A stretch of DNA of 64,000 nt from Burkholderiales bacterium (GCA_028868895.1 JAGWTP010000001.1:1-64000), one strand, 5' to 3'; numbered from the stretch's first letter, positions 38,674 through 48,509 are shown. Made by a program: numbers and translations. The notes: a model not told the origin generated them from the letters alone.

Positions 38674-39138
38674 ATGACTCTGAAACACGCTCCTTCGACG
38701 TCCTGGCGCACCTGGGCCCGCGCGGCCCTGATCGGCGCGGCCTGCGCGGCCGGCGCCGCCTGCGCCCAGCCCGCGGTCGACGACACGCTGTACCGGCAAC
38801 TCGGCGGCCAGCCCGGCCTGGTGGCGCTGATGGACGACTTCATGGCCCGGCTGCTGGCCGACCCGCGCATGCAGCCGTTCTTCAGGGACGTCGACCAGGC
38901 GCACCTGAAGCGGCAGCTGGTCGCGCAGTTCTGCGAGGTCTCGGGCGGCCCGTGCCACCGCGAGGGCAAGGACATGAAGAAGGTCCATGCCGGCGTCGAC
39001 ATCACCCAGGCCGACTTCAACGCGCTGGTCGAGGTGCTGCAGAACAGCATGGACGCGCAGGGCATCGCCTTCGGCGCGCAAAACCGCCTGCTCGCGAAAC
39101 TGGCGCCGATGCACCGCGAGATCGTCAACGTGCCCTGA
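38674..39138 (+). CDS. Group 1 truncated hemoglobin-like protein with predicted signal peptide
   Basis: MTLKHAPSTSWRTWARAALIGAACAAGAACAQPAVDDTLYRQLGGQPGLVALMDDFMARLLADPRMQPFFRD...GKDMKKVHAGVDIT. Confidence 0.88.
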   Translation: MTLKHAPSTSWRTWARAALIGAACAAGAACAQPAVDDTLYRQLGGQPGLVALMDDFMARLLADPRMQPFFRDVDQAHLKRQLVAQFCEVSGGPCHREGKDMKKVHAGVDITQADFNALVEVLQNSMDAQGIAFGAQNRLLAKLAPMHREIVNVP

Positions 39139-39204
39139 CGCGCGGCGACCGGCTGCGCGATCGAACGCGCCTAATGCGCCGAATGCGCCGGATACCATAG
39201 AACG

Positions 39205-40122
39205 ATGTCCGCCCCGCCCGCGCAGCGCCTGCCCTCGATCGACGGCCTGCGCGCGTTCGAGACCGCGGCGCGGCTGGGCAGCTTCGAGCGTGCCGCCGAG
39301 GCGCTGAGCATCACCGCCAGCGCGGTCGGCAAGCGCGTTGCCACGCTCGAAGATCTGCTCGGCGCGGCGCTGTTCACGCGCGGCGCGAAGGCGCTGGCGC
39401 TCACAGCCACCGGCAAGGAATATCTGGCCCAGGTGAGCGCCGCGCTCGCGCTGCTCACGGCAATGCCGCTGCACCAGCGCGTCGTGCAGCGCAGCCAGCG
39501 GTTGCGCGTGACCACGCCACCGACCTTCGCGCGGCAGATCCTCGTGCCCCACCTCGAGCAGTTCACCACTGCACACCCGCAGGTCGAGCTCGAGGTGCTG
39601 CTGTCGATCCCGTACCTGGCCGGCGGCGATTCCGACGCCGACGTGGAGGTGCGCAACGGCGACGCCGCCGCCGGCGGCACGCCGCTGATGCACGACGTGG
39701 TGCTGCCGCTGGCCGCGCCCGCGCTGCTGGCGCGGCTGCCCCCGCTGCGCATGCCCGCCGACCTGGCGCGCGCGCCGCTGCTGCGCACGCCGCTCGAACC
39801 GTGGGTGCCGTGGTTTCGCGCCGCCGGGCTCGACTGGGCCGAGCCGACGCACGGGCCGAAGCTGGTCGACCTCGGCCTCACGCTGGAGGCCGCCGTCAGC
39901 GGCCAGGGTGTCGCGCTGGCGCGGCCAAGCCTGGCACGGCACTGGCTTGCCAGCGGCACATTGCTGGCGCTGCCGTTCGGCGTCACCGCGGTGCCGCTGA
40001 ACCAGTACCACCTGCTGCCGCACGCGGCCGGCGGCGCCGCGGCCGACTTCGCGCAGTGGCTGGCGCAGGTCTGCGCGCGCGAGGCCGCGCAGTCGCTGGC
40101 GCTGGTTTCGGGGCCGCGCTGA
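39205..40122 (+). CDS. LysR-family transcriptional regulator (GcvA-like)
   Basis: QRLPSIDGLRAFETAARLGSFERAAEALSITASAVGKRVATLEDLLGAALFTRGAKALALTATGKEYL. Confidence 0.92.
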   Translation: MSAPPAQRLPSIDGLRAFETAARLGSFERAAEALSITASAVGKRVATLEDLLGAALFTRGAKALALTATGKEYLAQVSAALALLTAMPLHQRVVQRSQRLRVTTPPTFARQILVPHLEQFTTAHPQVELEVLLSIPYLAGGDSDADVEVRNGDAAAGGTPLMHDVVLPLAAPALLARLPPLRMPADLARAPLLRTPLEPWVPWFRAAGLDWAEPTHGPKLVDLGLTLEAAVSGQGVALARPSLARHWLASGTLLALPFGVTAVPLNQYHLLPHAAGGAAADFAQWLAQVCAREAAQSLALVSGPR

Positions 40123-40192
40123 AAAACTTTCCGGGCCGCGCGACAGGCCTGCCGGTACGATCGCCGGCGTCATTCAAACCGCAGGAGCCGCG

Positions 40193-41344
40193 ATGAGCGT
40201 CATCACCCACATCGAAGACCTGCGCGTGCTCGCCGAGAAGCGCGTGCCGCGCATGTTCTACGACTATGCCGACTCGGGCTCGTACACCGAGAGCACCTAT
40301 CGCGCCAACGAGAGCGACTTCCAGAAGATCAAGCTGCGCCAGCGCGTGGCCGTGAACATGGACAACCGCAGCCTGCGCACGACGATGGCGGGCATCGACA
40401 CTGCGATGCCGGTGGCGATCGCACCGACCGGCCTGACCGGCATGCAGCACGCCGACGGCGAGATCCTGGGCGCACTGGCGGCCAAGAAGTTCGGCATCCC
40501 GTTCACGCTCAGCACGATGAGCATCTGCTCGATCGAGGACGTTGCCGCGGCGACGAGGGCGCCGTTCTGGTTCCAGCTCTACGTGATGAAGGACCGCGAC
40601 TTCATCGAGCGCCTGATCGACCGCGCCAAGGCCGCGAACTGCAGCGCGCTGATGCTCACGCTGGACCTGCAGATCCTCGGCCAGCGCCACAAGGACATCA
40701 AGAACGGCCTGAGCGCGCCGCCCAAACCGACGCTGGCGAACATCCTCAACCTGATGACCAAGCCGCGCTGGGGCCTGGGGATGCTGGGCACGAAGCGGCG
40801 TTCGTTCGGCAACATCGTCGGCCATGTCAAGGGCGTGGGCGACATGTCCTCGCTGAGTTCGTGGACCGCCGAACAGTTCGACCCGCGGCTGAGCTGGGCC
40901 GACGTCGAATGGATCAAGAAGCGCTGGGGCGGCAAGCTGATCCTGAAGGGCATCATGGACGCCGAAGATGCGCGCCTGGCGGCCGACAGCGGTGCCGACG
41001 CGTTGATCGTCTCCAACCACGGCGGGCGCCAGCTCGACGGTGCGCCGTCGTCGATCAACGCGCTGCCGGCGATCGTCGATGCGGTCGGTTCGCGCATCGA
41101 GGTCTGGATGGACGGCGGCATCCGCAGCGGCCAGGACGTGCTCAAGGCGGTTGCGCTCGGCGCGCGCGGCACGCTGATCGGCCGCGCGTTCCTGTACGGC
41201 CTGGGCGCCATGGGCGAAGCCGGCGTGACCAAGGCGCTCGAGCTCATCGCCAGGGAGCTCGAGATCACGATGGCGTTCTGCGGTCACACCGACATCCGCA
41301 CCGTCGACCGCCGGGTGCTGCTGCCGGGCACGTTCCCGACCTGA
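40193..41344 (+). CDS. lldD: FMN-dependent alpha-hydroxy-acid dehydrogenase (L-lactate dehydrogenase-like)
   Basis: IEDLRVLAEKRVPRMFYDYADSGSYTESTYRANE...SNHGGRQLDGAPSSINALP...VWMDGGIRSGQDVLKAVALGARGTLIGRAFLYGLGAMGEAG. Confidence 0.92.
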   Translation: MSVITHIEDLRVLAEKRVPRMFYDYADSGSYTESTYRANESDFQKIKLRQRVAVNMDNRSLRTTMAGIDTAMPVAIAPTGLTGMQHADGEILGALAAKKFGIPFTLSTMSICSIEDVAAATRAPFWFQLYVMKDRDFIERLIDRAKAANCSALMLTLDLQILGQRHKDIKNGLSAPPKPTLANILNLMTKPRWGLGMLGTKRRSFGNIVGHVKGVGDMSSLSSWTAEQFDPRLSWADVEWIKKRWGGKLILKGIMDAEDARLAADSGADALIVSNHGGRQLDGAPSSINALPAIVDAVGSRIEVWMDGGIRSGQDVLKAVALGARGTLIGRAFLYGLGAMGEAGVTKALELIARELEITMAFCGHTDIRTVDRRVLLPGTFPT

Positions 41345-41386
41345 ACCGGCGCCGCGCTGGCGCGGCGCGGCGTTCGACAGGGGCAT

Positions 41387-41414
41387 TTGCACGCCGAGCG
41401 GGCCGGTCTATATT
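41387..41414 (+). promoter_or_regulatory. Candidate sigma70 promoter: TTGCAC-N16-TATATT
   Basis: Near-consensus -35 and -10 about 30 nt upstream of the ATG at 41445. Confidence 0.45.
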
Positions 41415-41444
41415 GCGCTGGCCAGCGACTCGTTCGGAGGCCCC

Positions 41445-41711
41445 ATGACGCTGCATCAGTACCATGAGCTCAAGCTCTGGCATGCACGCCAGGGCCGGCG
41501 CCACCCGGTCGAGAAGGCGCTGTGGGACAGCGTGCTGACACTGTGGCTGATGGGCTGGGTCGGCGGCCCCGCGGCCTGGTTGCTCGACCGGCCCTGGGCC
41601 GAGGCGGCTTCCGTGGCGGGCGTGTTCCTGCCCACGCTGTACGTGGCCGTGCGGCGCCGGCTGCACCGCACGCACCGGCTGCGCTGCGACTGGATGAACG
41701 CGTTGCGCTGA
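41445..41711 (+). CDS. Small membrane protein, unknown function (88 aa)
   Basis: MTLHQYHELKLWHARQGRRHPVEKALWDSVLTLWLMGWVGGPAAWLL...; promoter-like sequence upstream. Confidence 0.65.
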   Translation: MTLHQYHELKLWHARQGRRHPVEKALWDSVLTLWLMGWVGGPAAWLLDRPWAEAASVAGVFLPTLYVAVRRRLHRTHRLRCDWMNALR

Positions 41712-41803
41712 CGGCGCGCCAAGCCGCGCGCATGTCCTCAAGTTCGGGCGGTGCGTACCGAAGACTCGATCACTCATCGAACGATTCGGCGACTGCGACC
41801 GCA

Positions 41804-43036
41804 ATGCTCAAACGAATTCCCGCCCACCGGCTCGTGCCGGGCATGCACTTGCACAAGCTGTGCGGCAAGTGGCTCGACCACCCGTTCTGGCGCACCAACT
41901 TCCGCCTCGACGATGCCGGCGTCATCCGCCAGATCGTGGACAGCGGCGTGCGCGAGGCCTGGATCGACACGGCCAAGGGCCTCGACGTGGCCGACGACTC
42001 GCCACCGGCCTCGGACCGGCCGGCCGCGCCGCCGGCTGTCGTGGCCACGGCCTACGTGGTGCGGCCTGCGCCACTGCCGACGACGCTCGAGGCCGAATAC
42101 GACCAAGCCAAGGCGCTGTGCAGGAAGGCCACCAGCGCGGTCAAGTCGCTGCACAGCGAAGCGCGCCTGGGCAACGCACTCAGTGTCGAGGACTGCCTGC
42201 CGCTGGTCGACGAGATCTCCGATTCGCTGTTGCGCAACACCCAGGCGCTGATCAGCGTGTCGCGCCTGAAGCTGCGCGACGAGTACACCTACATGCACTC
42301 GGTGGCGGTGTGCGCGCTGATGGTGGCGCTGGGCCGCCGGCTCGGCCTGGACGCCGAACTCGTGCGCGAGGCCGGCCTGGCCGGGCTGCTGCACGACATG
42401 GGCAAGGCGCGTACGCCGCTCGATGTGCTCAACAAGCCGGGCAAGCTCACCGACGCGGAATACGCCATCGTTCGCGGCCACCCGGTGCAGGGGCACGCGT
42501 TGCTGGTCGAGTCGGGCATCGCGCTGCCGGGCGTGCTCGACGTGTGCCTGCACCACCACGAGAAGATCGACGGTGGGGGCTACCCGCACCGGCTCAAGCA
42601 CGACGAGATCTCGTTGCTGGCGCGCATGGGCGCGGTCTGCGACGTCTACGACGCGATCACCTCGAACCGACCCTACAAGAGCGGCTGGGAACCGGCCGAA
42701 TCGCTGCACCGCATGGCGCAATGGCAAGGGCACTTCGACCCGTTCGTGTTCCAGACTTTCGTGAAGACGGTGGGCATCTACCCGACGGGCTCGCTGGTGC
42801 GCCTGTATTCCGGGCGGCTCGCGGTGGTCACCGAGCAGAACCCGGCGCACCTGACGACGCCGCAGGTCAAGGTGATCTACAGCACGCGGACGCAGCAGCG
42901 GCTGGTGCCCGAGACGATCGATCTGGCGGCGCCGGCCTGCGGCGACAAGATCAGCGGCAGCGAATCGCCCGAGGCCTGGGGTTTCACCGAGCTGGAATCG
43001 CTGTGGGCAGGCGCCCGCGCCGCGGCCGCCAACTGA
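41804..43036 (+). CDS. HD-GYP domain cyclic-di-GMP phosphodiesterase-like protein with DUF3391-like N-terminus
   Basis: GLLHDMGKARTPLDVLNKPGKLTDAEYAIVRGHPVQGH...HHHEKIDGGGYPHRL. Confidence 0.92.
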   Translation: MLKRIPAHRLVPGMHLHKLCGKWLDHPFWRTNFRLDDAGVIRQIVDSGVREAWIDTAKGLDVADDSPPASDRPAAPPAVVATAYVVRPAPLPTTLEAEYDQAKALCRKATSAVKSLHSEARLGNALSVEDCLPLVDEISDSLLRNTQALISVSRLKLRDEYTYMHSVAVCALMVALGRRLGLDAELVREAGLAGLLHDMGKARTPLDVLNKPGKLTDAEYAIVRGHPVQGHALLVESGIALPGVLDVCLHHHEKIDGGGYPHRLKHDEISLLARMGAVCDVYDAITSNRPYKSGWEPAESLHRMAQWQGHFDPFVFQTFVKTVGIYPTGSLVRLYSGRLAVVTEQNPAHLTTPQVKVIYSTRTQQRLVPETIDLAAPACGDKISGSESPEAWGFTELESLWAGARAAAAN

Positions 43037-43042
43037 TCGGCA

Positions 43043-43948
43043 TCACGAAGGTCGCGGCGCGAAGGTGTTGCAGTCGTCCGGGCTGCCCGACGCGAAGCCG
43101 CGCTTGAACCAGCCGACGCGCTGCGCGCTGCTGCCGTGGGTGAAGCTCTCGGGCACGACCTGGCCGCGCGACTTGCGCTGCAGCGTGTCGTCGCCGATCT
43201 GCGAGGCCGCGTTCAGCGCGGTTTCGATGTCGCCCGGCTCCAGCCGCCAGCCCTGCTCGGCCTGCGAGCGCTTGGCCCACACGCCGGCGAAGCAGTCGGC
43301 CTGCAGTTCCAGGCGCACGCTCATCGCGTTGGCCTGGGCCTCGGTGCCGCGCTGGCGCGCGGCGTCGACCTTGGCGCTGATGCCCAGCAGGTTCTGCACG
43401 TGGTGGCCAACCTCGTGCGCGATCACGTAGGCCTGCGCGAACTGCCCAGGCGCACCCAGGCGCGTGTCCATCACCTTGAAGAAGCCCATGTCGAGGTAGA
43501 CGATGCGGTCGGCCGGGCAGTAGAACGGGCCCATCGCGGCGTCGCCCTGGCCGCAGCCGGTCGGGTAGCTGTTGCTGAACAGGCGCAGCTTCGGCGGCTC
43601 GTAGCGCTGGCCGGCGGCGCGGAACACGTCGCCCCAGACCACCTCGGTGCTGTGCAGCACCTGGGCCACGAAATGCTTTTGCGGATCGTCGGCCGCCGGC
43701 CGAGCGGACGGTGCCGGGGCAGTCTGCACGGTCTGGCCACCGCCGCTGCCGCCGCCGTTGAGCAGTCCGAGCACGGTCAACGGGTTGATGCCGAAGACCC
43801 AGCCGGCCACCAGCGCCACCGCGATCGTGCCCAGGCCGATGCCGCGCCCGCCACCGAAGCCGAATCCGCCGCCCCCCCCGCCACCGCCACCGCCCGAACC
43901 GCGCACGTCTTCGACGTTCGCGCTCTCGTCTTCGCCTTCCATGCGCAT
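43043..43948 (-). CDS. YpfJ-family neutral zinc metallopeptidase
   Basis: Gly-rich N-terminus, 'AYVIAHEVGHHVQNLLGI' HEXXH motif, 'LELQADCFAGVWA'. Confidence 0.92.
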   Translation of the reverse strand: MRMEGEDESANVEDVRGSGGGGGGGGGGFGFGGGRGIGLGTIAVALVAGWVFGINPLTVLGLLNGGGSGGGQTVQTAPAPSARPAADDPQKHFVAQVLHSTEVVWGDVFRAAGQRYEPPKLRLFSNSYPTGCGQGDAAMGPFYCPADRIVYLDMGFFKVMDTRLGAPGQFAQAYVIAHEVGHHVQNLLGISAKVDAARQRGTEAQANAMSVRLELQADCFAGVWAKRSQAEQGWRLEPGDIETALNAASQIGDDTLQRKSRGQVVPESFTHGSSAQRVGWFKRGFASGSPDDCNTFAPRPS

Positions 43949-43959
43949 GGTGTCGGTCC

Positions 43960-44529
43960 TCAGGTCTTGGGCAGCGTCACGCCGCGCTGGCCCTGGTACT
44001 TGCCGCCGCGGTCCTTGTAGCTGGTCTCGCAGACCTCGTCGCTCTCGAAGAACAGCACCTGCGCACAGCCTTCGCCGGCGTAGATCTTGGCCGGCAGCGG
44101 CGTGGTGTTGCTGAATTCGAGCGTCACGTAGCCTTCCCACTCGGGCTCGAACGGGGTCACGTTGACGATGATCCCGCAGCGCGCGTAGGTGCTCTTGCCC
44201 AGGCAGATCGTCAGCACGTTGCGCGGGATCCGGAAGTATTCGAGCGTGCGCGCCAGCGCGAAGCTGTTGGGGGGGATCACGCACACATCGGCGTGGATGT
44301 CGACGAAGCTCTTCTCGTCGAAGTTCTTCGGGTCGACCACGGTGCTGTAGATGTTGGTGAAGACCTTGAACTCGGGCGCGCAGCGAATGTCATAGCCATA
44401 GCTGCTGGTGCCGTAGCTGACGATGCGCTGGCCCTCGGCGTTCTGGCGCACCTGGCCGGGCTCGAACGGCTCGATCATCCCGGTGGTCTCGGCCATGCGG
44501 CGGATCCATTTGTCGCTCTTGATGCTCAT
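43960..44529 (-). CDS. dcd: dCTP deaminase
   Basis: [29 protein letters not shown]...[16 protein letters not shown]...[31 protein letters not shown]. Confidence 0.95.
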   Translation of the reverse strand: MSIKSDKWIRRMAETTGMIEPFEPGQVRQNAEGQRIVSYGTSSYGYDIRCAPEFKVFTNIYSTVVDPKNFDEKSFVDIHADVCVIPPNSFALARTLEYFRIPRNVLTICLGKSTYARCGIIVNVTPFEPEWEGYVTLEFSNTTPLPAKIYAGEGCAQVLFFESDEVCETSYKDRGGKYQGQRGVTLPKT

Positions 44530-44673
44530 GCGGTGCGGGCCTCGCGGAAGTTGCGCGATTGTAGGGAGCGCGTGGCGTTGCCCGCAGCGTGAATCACGAG
44601 TGGGCCGGTGGCGTGCCGAGGGCGATTGACCTACCATTGTTGCGAGCGTTCACCCCCTACCCGGAGACCGACC

Positions 44674-45201
44674 ATGCGCGCTGCCACCGACCTGCTGAGC
44701 CAGTACGCCGCGTACCACCGGGACCAGCGCAACATCGCCAGCCATTTCATCGGCGTGCCGATGATCGTGTTCGCGGTCGGTGTGCTGCTGGCACGGCCGG
44801 CGTTCGTGCTCGGCGGCCTGGCGCTCAGCCCGGCCTGGATCGCCTTCGGGCTCGCCGCGGCGTGGTACCTGACCCGCGGCAGCCTGATGCTCGGCCTGGC
44901 CGTCAGCGCCTGCGTGGGCGTCCTGATGCTGGCTGCGCACCGGGTCGCCTACGGCGGCATCGGCTCGTGGCTGGGCTGGGGCGTGGGCATGTTCGTGGCC
45001 GGCTGGCTGATCCAGTTCGTCGGCCACTGGTACGAAGGCAAGAAGCCGGCCTTCGTCGACGACCTCGTCGGCCTGCTCGTCGGCCCGATGTTCGTGACCG
45101 CCGAGGCGATGTTCATGCTCGGCTGGAACAAGCGGCTGCTGGCCGAGATCGAGCGCCGCACCGGGCCGACCGTGCTGCGCGACCTGGCCAAGATCGCCTG
45201 A
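44674..45201 (+). CDS. Mpo1-like (DUF962-type) membrane protein
   Basis: DLLSQYAAYHRDQRNIASHFIGVPMIVFAVGVLL...GWLIQFVGHWYEGKKPAFVDDLVGLLVGPMFVTAE. Confidence 0.85.
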   Translation: MRAATDLLSQYAAYHRDQRNIASHFIGVPMIVFAVGVLLARPAFVLGGLALSPAWIAFGLAAAWYLTRGSLMLGLAVSACVGVLMLAAHRVAYGGIGSWLGWGVGMFVAGWLIQFVGHWYEGKKPAFVDDLVGLLVGPMFVTAEAMFMLGWNKRLLAEIERRTGPTVLRDLAKIA

Positions 45202-45258
45202 CACCGCCGTGGCCGCCGCTGCCGCCGCGTGCAGCGCGGCGTCCGGCCGGTGCCGACC

Positions 45259-45861
45259 TCAGCCGCCGGGCTCGCGGTAAATCCGGCCGACCACCGGCTC
45301 GGCGGTCCGCGCCGCGCCGCCATCACCCGACAGCGCGCCCGCAGGCGCGCGGTACGCGAACCGGGCGCCGCTGTGCAGCAGGAAGGCCGCCACGGCCTCG
45401 GGGTCGTTCAGGTCGAGCACGGGCAGTTCGGTCGGCTCGGGCAGCGCGGCGGCGCTGTCGGTGCAGACGGCAACGATGTGCGCGTCGAGCGGGTACTGCG
45501 CCGGCCGGCCGGTCGCAGCGCGCCAGATCTCGATCTTGGCCAGTGCGGCGCGCTTGAAGCCCTCGACCAGCACCCAGTCGCAGTCGTACAGCTCGGCGAT
45601 CAACTGGTGCACCGTGGGCTCGGTGCGAAGCTCGAACTCGCGGATCTTGGCCAGGCGCCGGTCCGACGCGATCACCACCTCGAACGCCCCCGCCTGCCGA
45701 TGCCGCCACGAGTCCTTGCCTTCGTGGTCGATGTCGAACGCGTGGTGCGCGTGCTTGACCACCGACACGCGCTGCCCGGCGAGCTTGAGCCGCACGATCA
45801 GTTGCTCGACCAGCGTGGTCTTGCCGGAGCCGGAGTAGCCGCAGAAGCCGATGACGTTCAT
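45259..45861 (-). CDS. mobB: Molybdopterin-guanine dinucleotide biosynthesis adapter protein MobB
   Basis: MNVIGFCGYSGSGKTTLVEQLIVRLKLAGQRVSVVKHAHHAFDIDHEGKDSWRHRQAGA. Confidence 0.93.
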   Translation of the reverse strand: MNVIGFCGYSGSGKTTLVEQLIVRLKLAGQRVSVVKHAHHAFDIDHEGKDSWRHRQAGAFEVVIASDRRLAKIREFELRTEPTVHQLIAELYDCDWVLVEGFKRAALAKIEIWRAATGRPAQYPLDAHIVAVCTDSAAALPEPTELPVLDLNDPEAVAAFLLHSGARFAYRAPAGALSGDGGAARTAEPVVGRIYREPGG

Positions 45862-45923
45862 GGAGGGGTCGGAGTGCTCGCGCCTGTTCGGGACGAGAAG
45901 TGGATCGACACGCGATGCACCGC

Positions 45924-46127
45924 TCACATCCTGACGAAGTACGGAATCGCCATCAGCGCCAGGCCGACGATGACCAGCAGAAACGAGTTGGAGATGAAAT
46001 ACGGAAAGACCATCAGCGCCAGCCCGCAGACCAGCGGCACGAGCGCGCGCTGCTTCTTGCCGTAGACGAAAAAGCCGACCCCGATCGAACCGAACAGGAC
46101 GCCCCAGAGCAGCGATGAGGTGGTCAA
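45924..46127 (-). CDS. Small two-TM membrane protein (67 aa)
   Basis: MTTSSLLWGVLFGSIGVGFFVYGKKQRALVPLVCGLALMVFPYFISNSFLLVIVGLALMAIPYFVRM. Confidence 0.7.
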   Translation of the reverse strand: MTTSSLLWGVLFGSIGVGFFVYGKKQRALVPLVCGLALMVFPYFISNSFLLVIVGLALMAIPYFVRM

Positions 46128-46261
46128 TGCAATCTCGCAATCGTCGTCACGCGTGAACGGCCGCCAGAGTGTATTCGCGACACGAAGCCCACGGCTCCGA
46201 TAATCGGCCGCACGCCAATGCCAACGCGCCGAGCTTTCCGGCGCTTCACCCCCCGATCCGC

Positions 46262-47323
46262 ATGCAAGACTTCTGGCCCGCCAGCGGCTACGCCCACCTG
46301 GAACGCACGCCGCGCGGCTGGTTGCGGCCGACCGACGCCTACCTGCGCGTGTTCCTCGCGTTGCCCGAGCTGGCGCTGGTCGCCGAATCGTGCCCGGCCG
46401 AAATCGCGCTCCACGACGCGCTGCTTGCGCAGCCCGCGCGGGCCGTGACTCCCGTCGAACTGGCGGCGTTGCAGGATGCCGACGCGCGCTCCAACTACGC
46501 GATGTTCCTGGCGTTTCGCGACGCGCTGCTGGCTGCGGGCTCGCTGGAGGCGTACTACCTCGCGCTGATGCGCAGCGGCCGCGTCGATGTGCCGCCGCTG
46601 TTCGTCGAGCGCATCGTGCAGGCGATCGTGCGCCAGCTGCTCGACGATGGCCAAGACGCGTTCGAGGCGCGTGCGGCCGAACTGCTGTTTCGGCCGCAGC
46701 GCCTGTCGCTCACCGACGGGCGCATGCTCGCCGCCGACCTCGCGGCGGCCGACCTGCTGCGCGAGACCGGCGGCCTGGGCGACATCGGCCGGCTGCTGGT
46801 GCAGGGCAACGCGCCGATGCCGGCGCTGAAGATGGCCGTGCTCACCGCCGACAACGCCGCCGAGTACTGGCCGCGCAGCGACCGCCACGCCTTCGTGCTC
46901 GACCTCACCCATGAGGTGGCCAACGACCTCGGCCACGGCCTGAGCTTCACGCTGACGCGCGCGCACTCGGGTCTGAAGGCGCTGGCCCGTGTGCTCGAGC
47001 GCTGGGTCGCGCACCTGCTCGGCGTCAGCGTGGCGATCACGCCGCTGCAGCGGATCGACGACGCGGCGTGGCGCTGGCATGTCGGGCTCGATGTCGAATC
47101 GATGGCGCTGCTCAACGACCTGTACGAGGAGCGCAGCGTCGACGCGCAGCGCATGCGCCAACTCGTCAGCCTGTTCCGGCTCGACTTCGCCGAGCCGCGC
47201 GAGATGCGCGCCGACCTGGCCGGCAGCCCGGTCTACCTCGGTCTGGCGATGGCTGCCGACGGCGTGCTCAAGCTCAAGCCGCAGAACCTGCTGCTCAACC
47301 TGCCACTGGCGCGCGCGATGTAG
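46262..47323 (+). CDS. Conserved protein of unknown function (DUF6352-like, tentative)
   Basis: MQDFWPASGYAHLERTPRGWLRPTDAYLRVFLALPELALVAESC...; long ORF with coding-like composition. Confidence 0.6.
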   Translation: MQDFWPASGYAHLERTPRGWLRPTDAYLRVFLALPELALVAESCPAEIALHDALLAQPARAVTPVELAALQDADARSNYAMFLAFRDALLAAGSLEAYYLALMRSGRVDVPPLFVERIVQAIVRQLLDDGQDAFEARAAELLFRPQRLSLTDGRMLAADLAAADLLRETGGLGDIGRLLVQGNAPMPALKMAVLTADNAAEYWPRSDRHAFVLDLTHEVANDLGHGLSFTLTRAHSGLKALARVLERWVAHLLGVSVAITPLQRIDDAAWRWHVGLDVESMALLNDLYEERSVDAQRMRQLVSLFRLDFAEPREMRADLAGSPVYLGLAMAADGVLKLKPQNLLLNLPLARAM

Positions 47324-47347
47324 CGCGGCGTGGCGCCGTCGAGTCCC

Positions 47348-48445
47348 TCAGGGCTTCGGCTTGCGATAGCTCCACCACGGCAGCACCTGGCGCAGCGACA
47401 GCACCTCGCCGCAGCGCTCGGCGCGATGGCCGGGGATCGCGTCGAGCACGGCGCGCCACTGCGGCGTGCGCAGCGCGTCGAGCAGGCTCAACACATGCGG
47501 GTGCGCAAGGTGCGCCGCCAGCGTGACGAGGAAATACTGCTCCTGCGCCAGCGCGACGAAATGCAGGCCCTTGGCCTGCGCCGCCGGTTCGATGCCGAAA
47601 GCCGCGTCGGCGCTGCCGCTGGCCACCGCCTCGGCGGCGGCCTGGTGCGAGCGCTCCAGGCGATCGAAGCCGTCGATGCGGCCCGGCGCGATGCCTTCGC
47701 CGGCGAGCAGCTCGTCGAGCACGACGCGGGTGCCGGTGCCGTGCGGGCAGTTGATGAAGCGCACGCCGGGTCGCGCCAGGTCGTGCAGCGAGCGCAGGGC
47801 GAGCGGGTTGCCGGCGGCGACGATCAGGCCCTGGGCGCGCCGCGCAAAGCCGATCAGCTTGTGCCGGCCGGGCTTGAGCATCGGCCGGTAGGTGCGCGCG
47901 GTGGGCGATCGCAGCGGCGCCTGCGTCAGCGCATGAAAGCCCGCCAGCAGGCAGCGCCCATCGTTCAGCGCGGCCAGCGCGTCGACGCTGCCGGTGAACT
48001 CGATGTCCAGGTGCAACTGGTGGCGCGGGCCGACCCAGTCGCGCAGGCGCGGCAGCGCCTCGTCGTGGCTGGCGTACAGCGTGACCACGCCGGCGCTGTC
48101 GTCGAAGGCGAGTGCGAACGCACGCTCGAGTTCGCTGCGCAGCGCCTCGATCTGCGGCGCCAGGCGCGCCAGCGCACGCCGTTCGGCCCACAGCAGCTTT
48201 TCGCCGAACGGCGCGAGCAGCGCAGGCTGGCCCTTGGCCCAGTGCACGAGCGGGTGGCCGAGCTGCGCCTCCCAGCGCTTGAGCTCGCCCCAGACGTGGC
48301 GGTAAGACAGATCGAGCTGGCGCGCCGCGCCCGAGATCGAACCGCTGGTGTGTACCGCCGCGAGCATCGCCAGCAACGGGTGGTGCAGTGCGCGCGCCGA
48401 ATCGGGCTCGTCGGACAGTGTGTAGGCCAGTTGCACCCTATGCAT
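47348..48445 (-). CDS. ModE-type HTH regulator fused to a periplasmic-binding-protein-like domain, divergent from tupBCA
   Basis: HTH 'LAMLAAVHTSGSISGAARQLDLSYRHVWGELKRWEAQLG'; PBP-like 'FINCPHGTGTRVVLDELLAGEGIAPGRIDGFDRLERSHQAAAEAVASGSADAAFGIEPAA'. Confidence 0.85.
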   Translation of the reverse strand: MHRVQLAYTLSDEPDSARALHHPLLAMLAAVHTSGSISGAARQLDLSYRHVWGELKRWEAQLGHPLVHWAKGQPALLAPFGEKLLWAERRALARLAPQIEALRSELERAFALAFDDSAGVVTLYASHDEALPRLRDWVGPRHQLHLDIEFTGSVDALAALNDGRCLLAGFHALTQAPLRSPTARTYRPMLKPGRHKLIGFARRAQGLIVAAGNPLALRSLHDLARPGVRFINCPHGTGTRVVLDELLAGEGIAPGRIDGFDRLERSHQAAAEAVASGSADAAFGIEPAAQAKGLHFVALAQEQYFLVTLAAHLAHPHVLSLLDALRTPQWRAVLDAIPGHRAERCGEVLSLRQVLPWWSYRKPKP

Positions 48446-48472
48446 GGGGATTCATATCGCGTCGGATCGCGC

Positions 48473-48491
48473 GCGCCATTGAGAATGGCGC
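48473..48491. promoter_or_regulatory. Perfect inverted repeat GCGCCATT-GAG-AATGGCGC, candidate operator
   Basis: 8-bp perfect arms, 3-nt spacer, in the 64-bp gap between the divergent regulator and tupB. Confidence 0.55.
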
Positions 48492-48509
48492 AAGTATGAG
48501 AGATGTCCG

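Noticed and set aside
39167-39194. Short tandem repeat (AATGCGCCG) before the LysR gene
   Set aside because: Only about two copies; too short to separate from chance in this GC-rich sequence.
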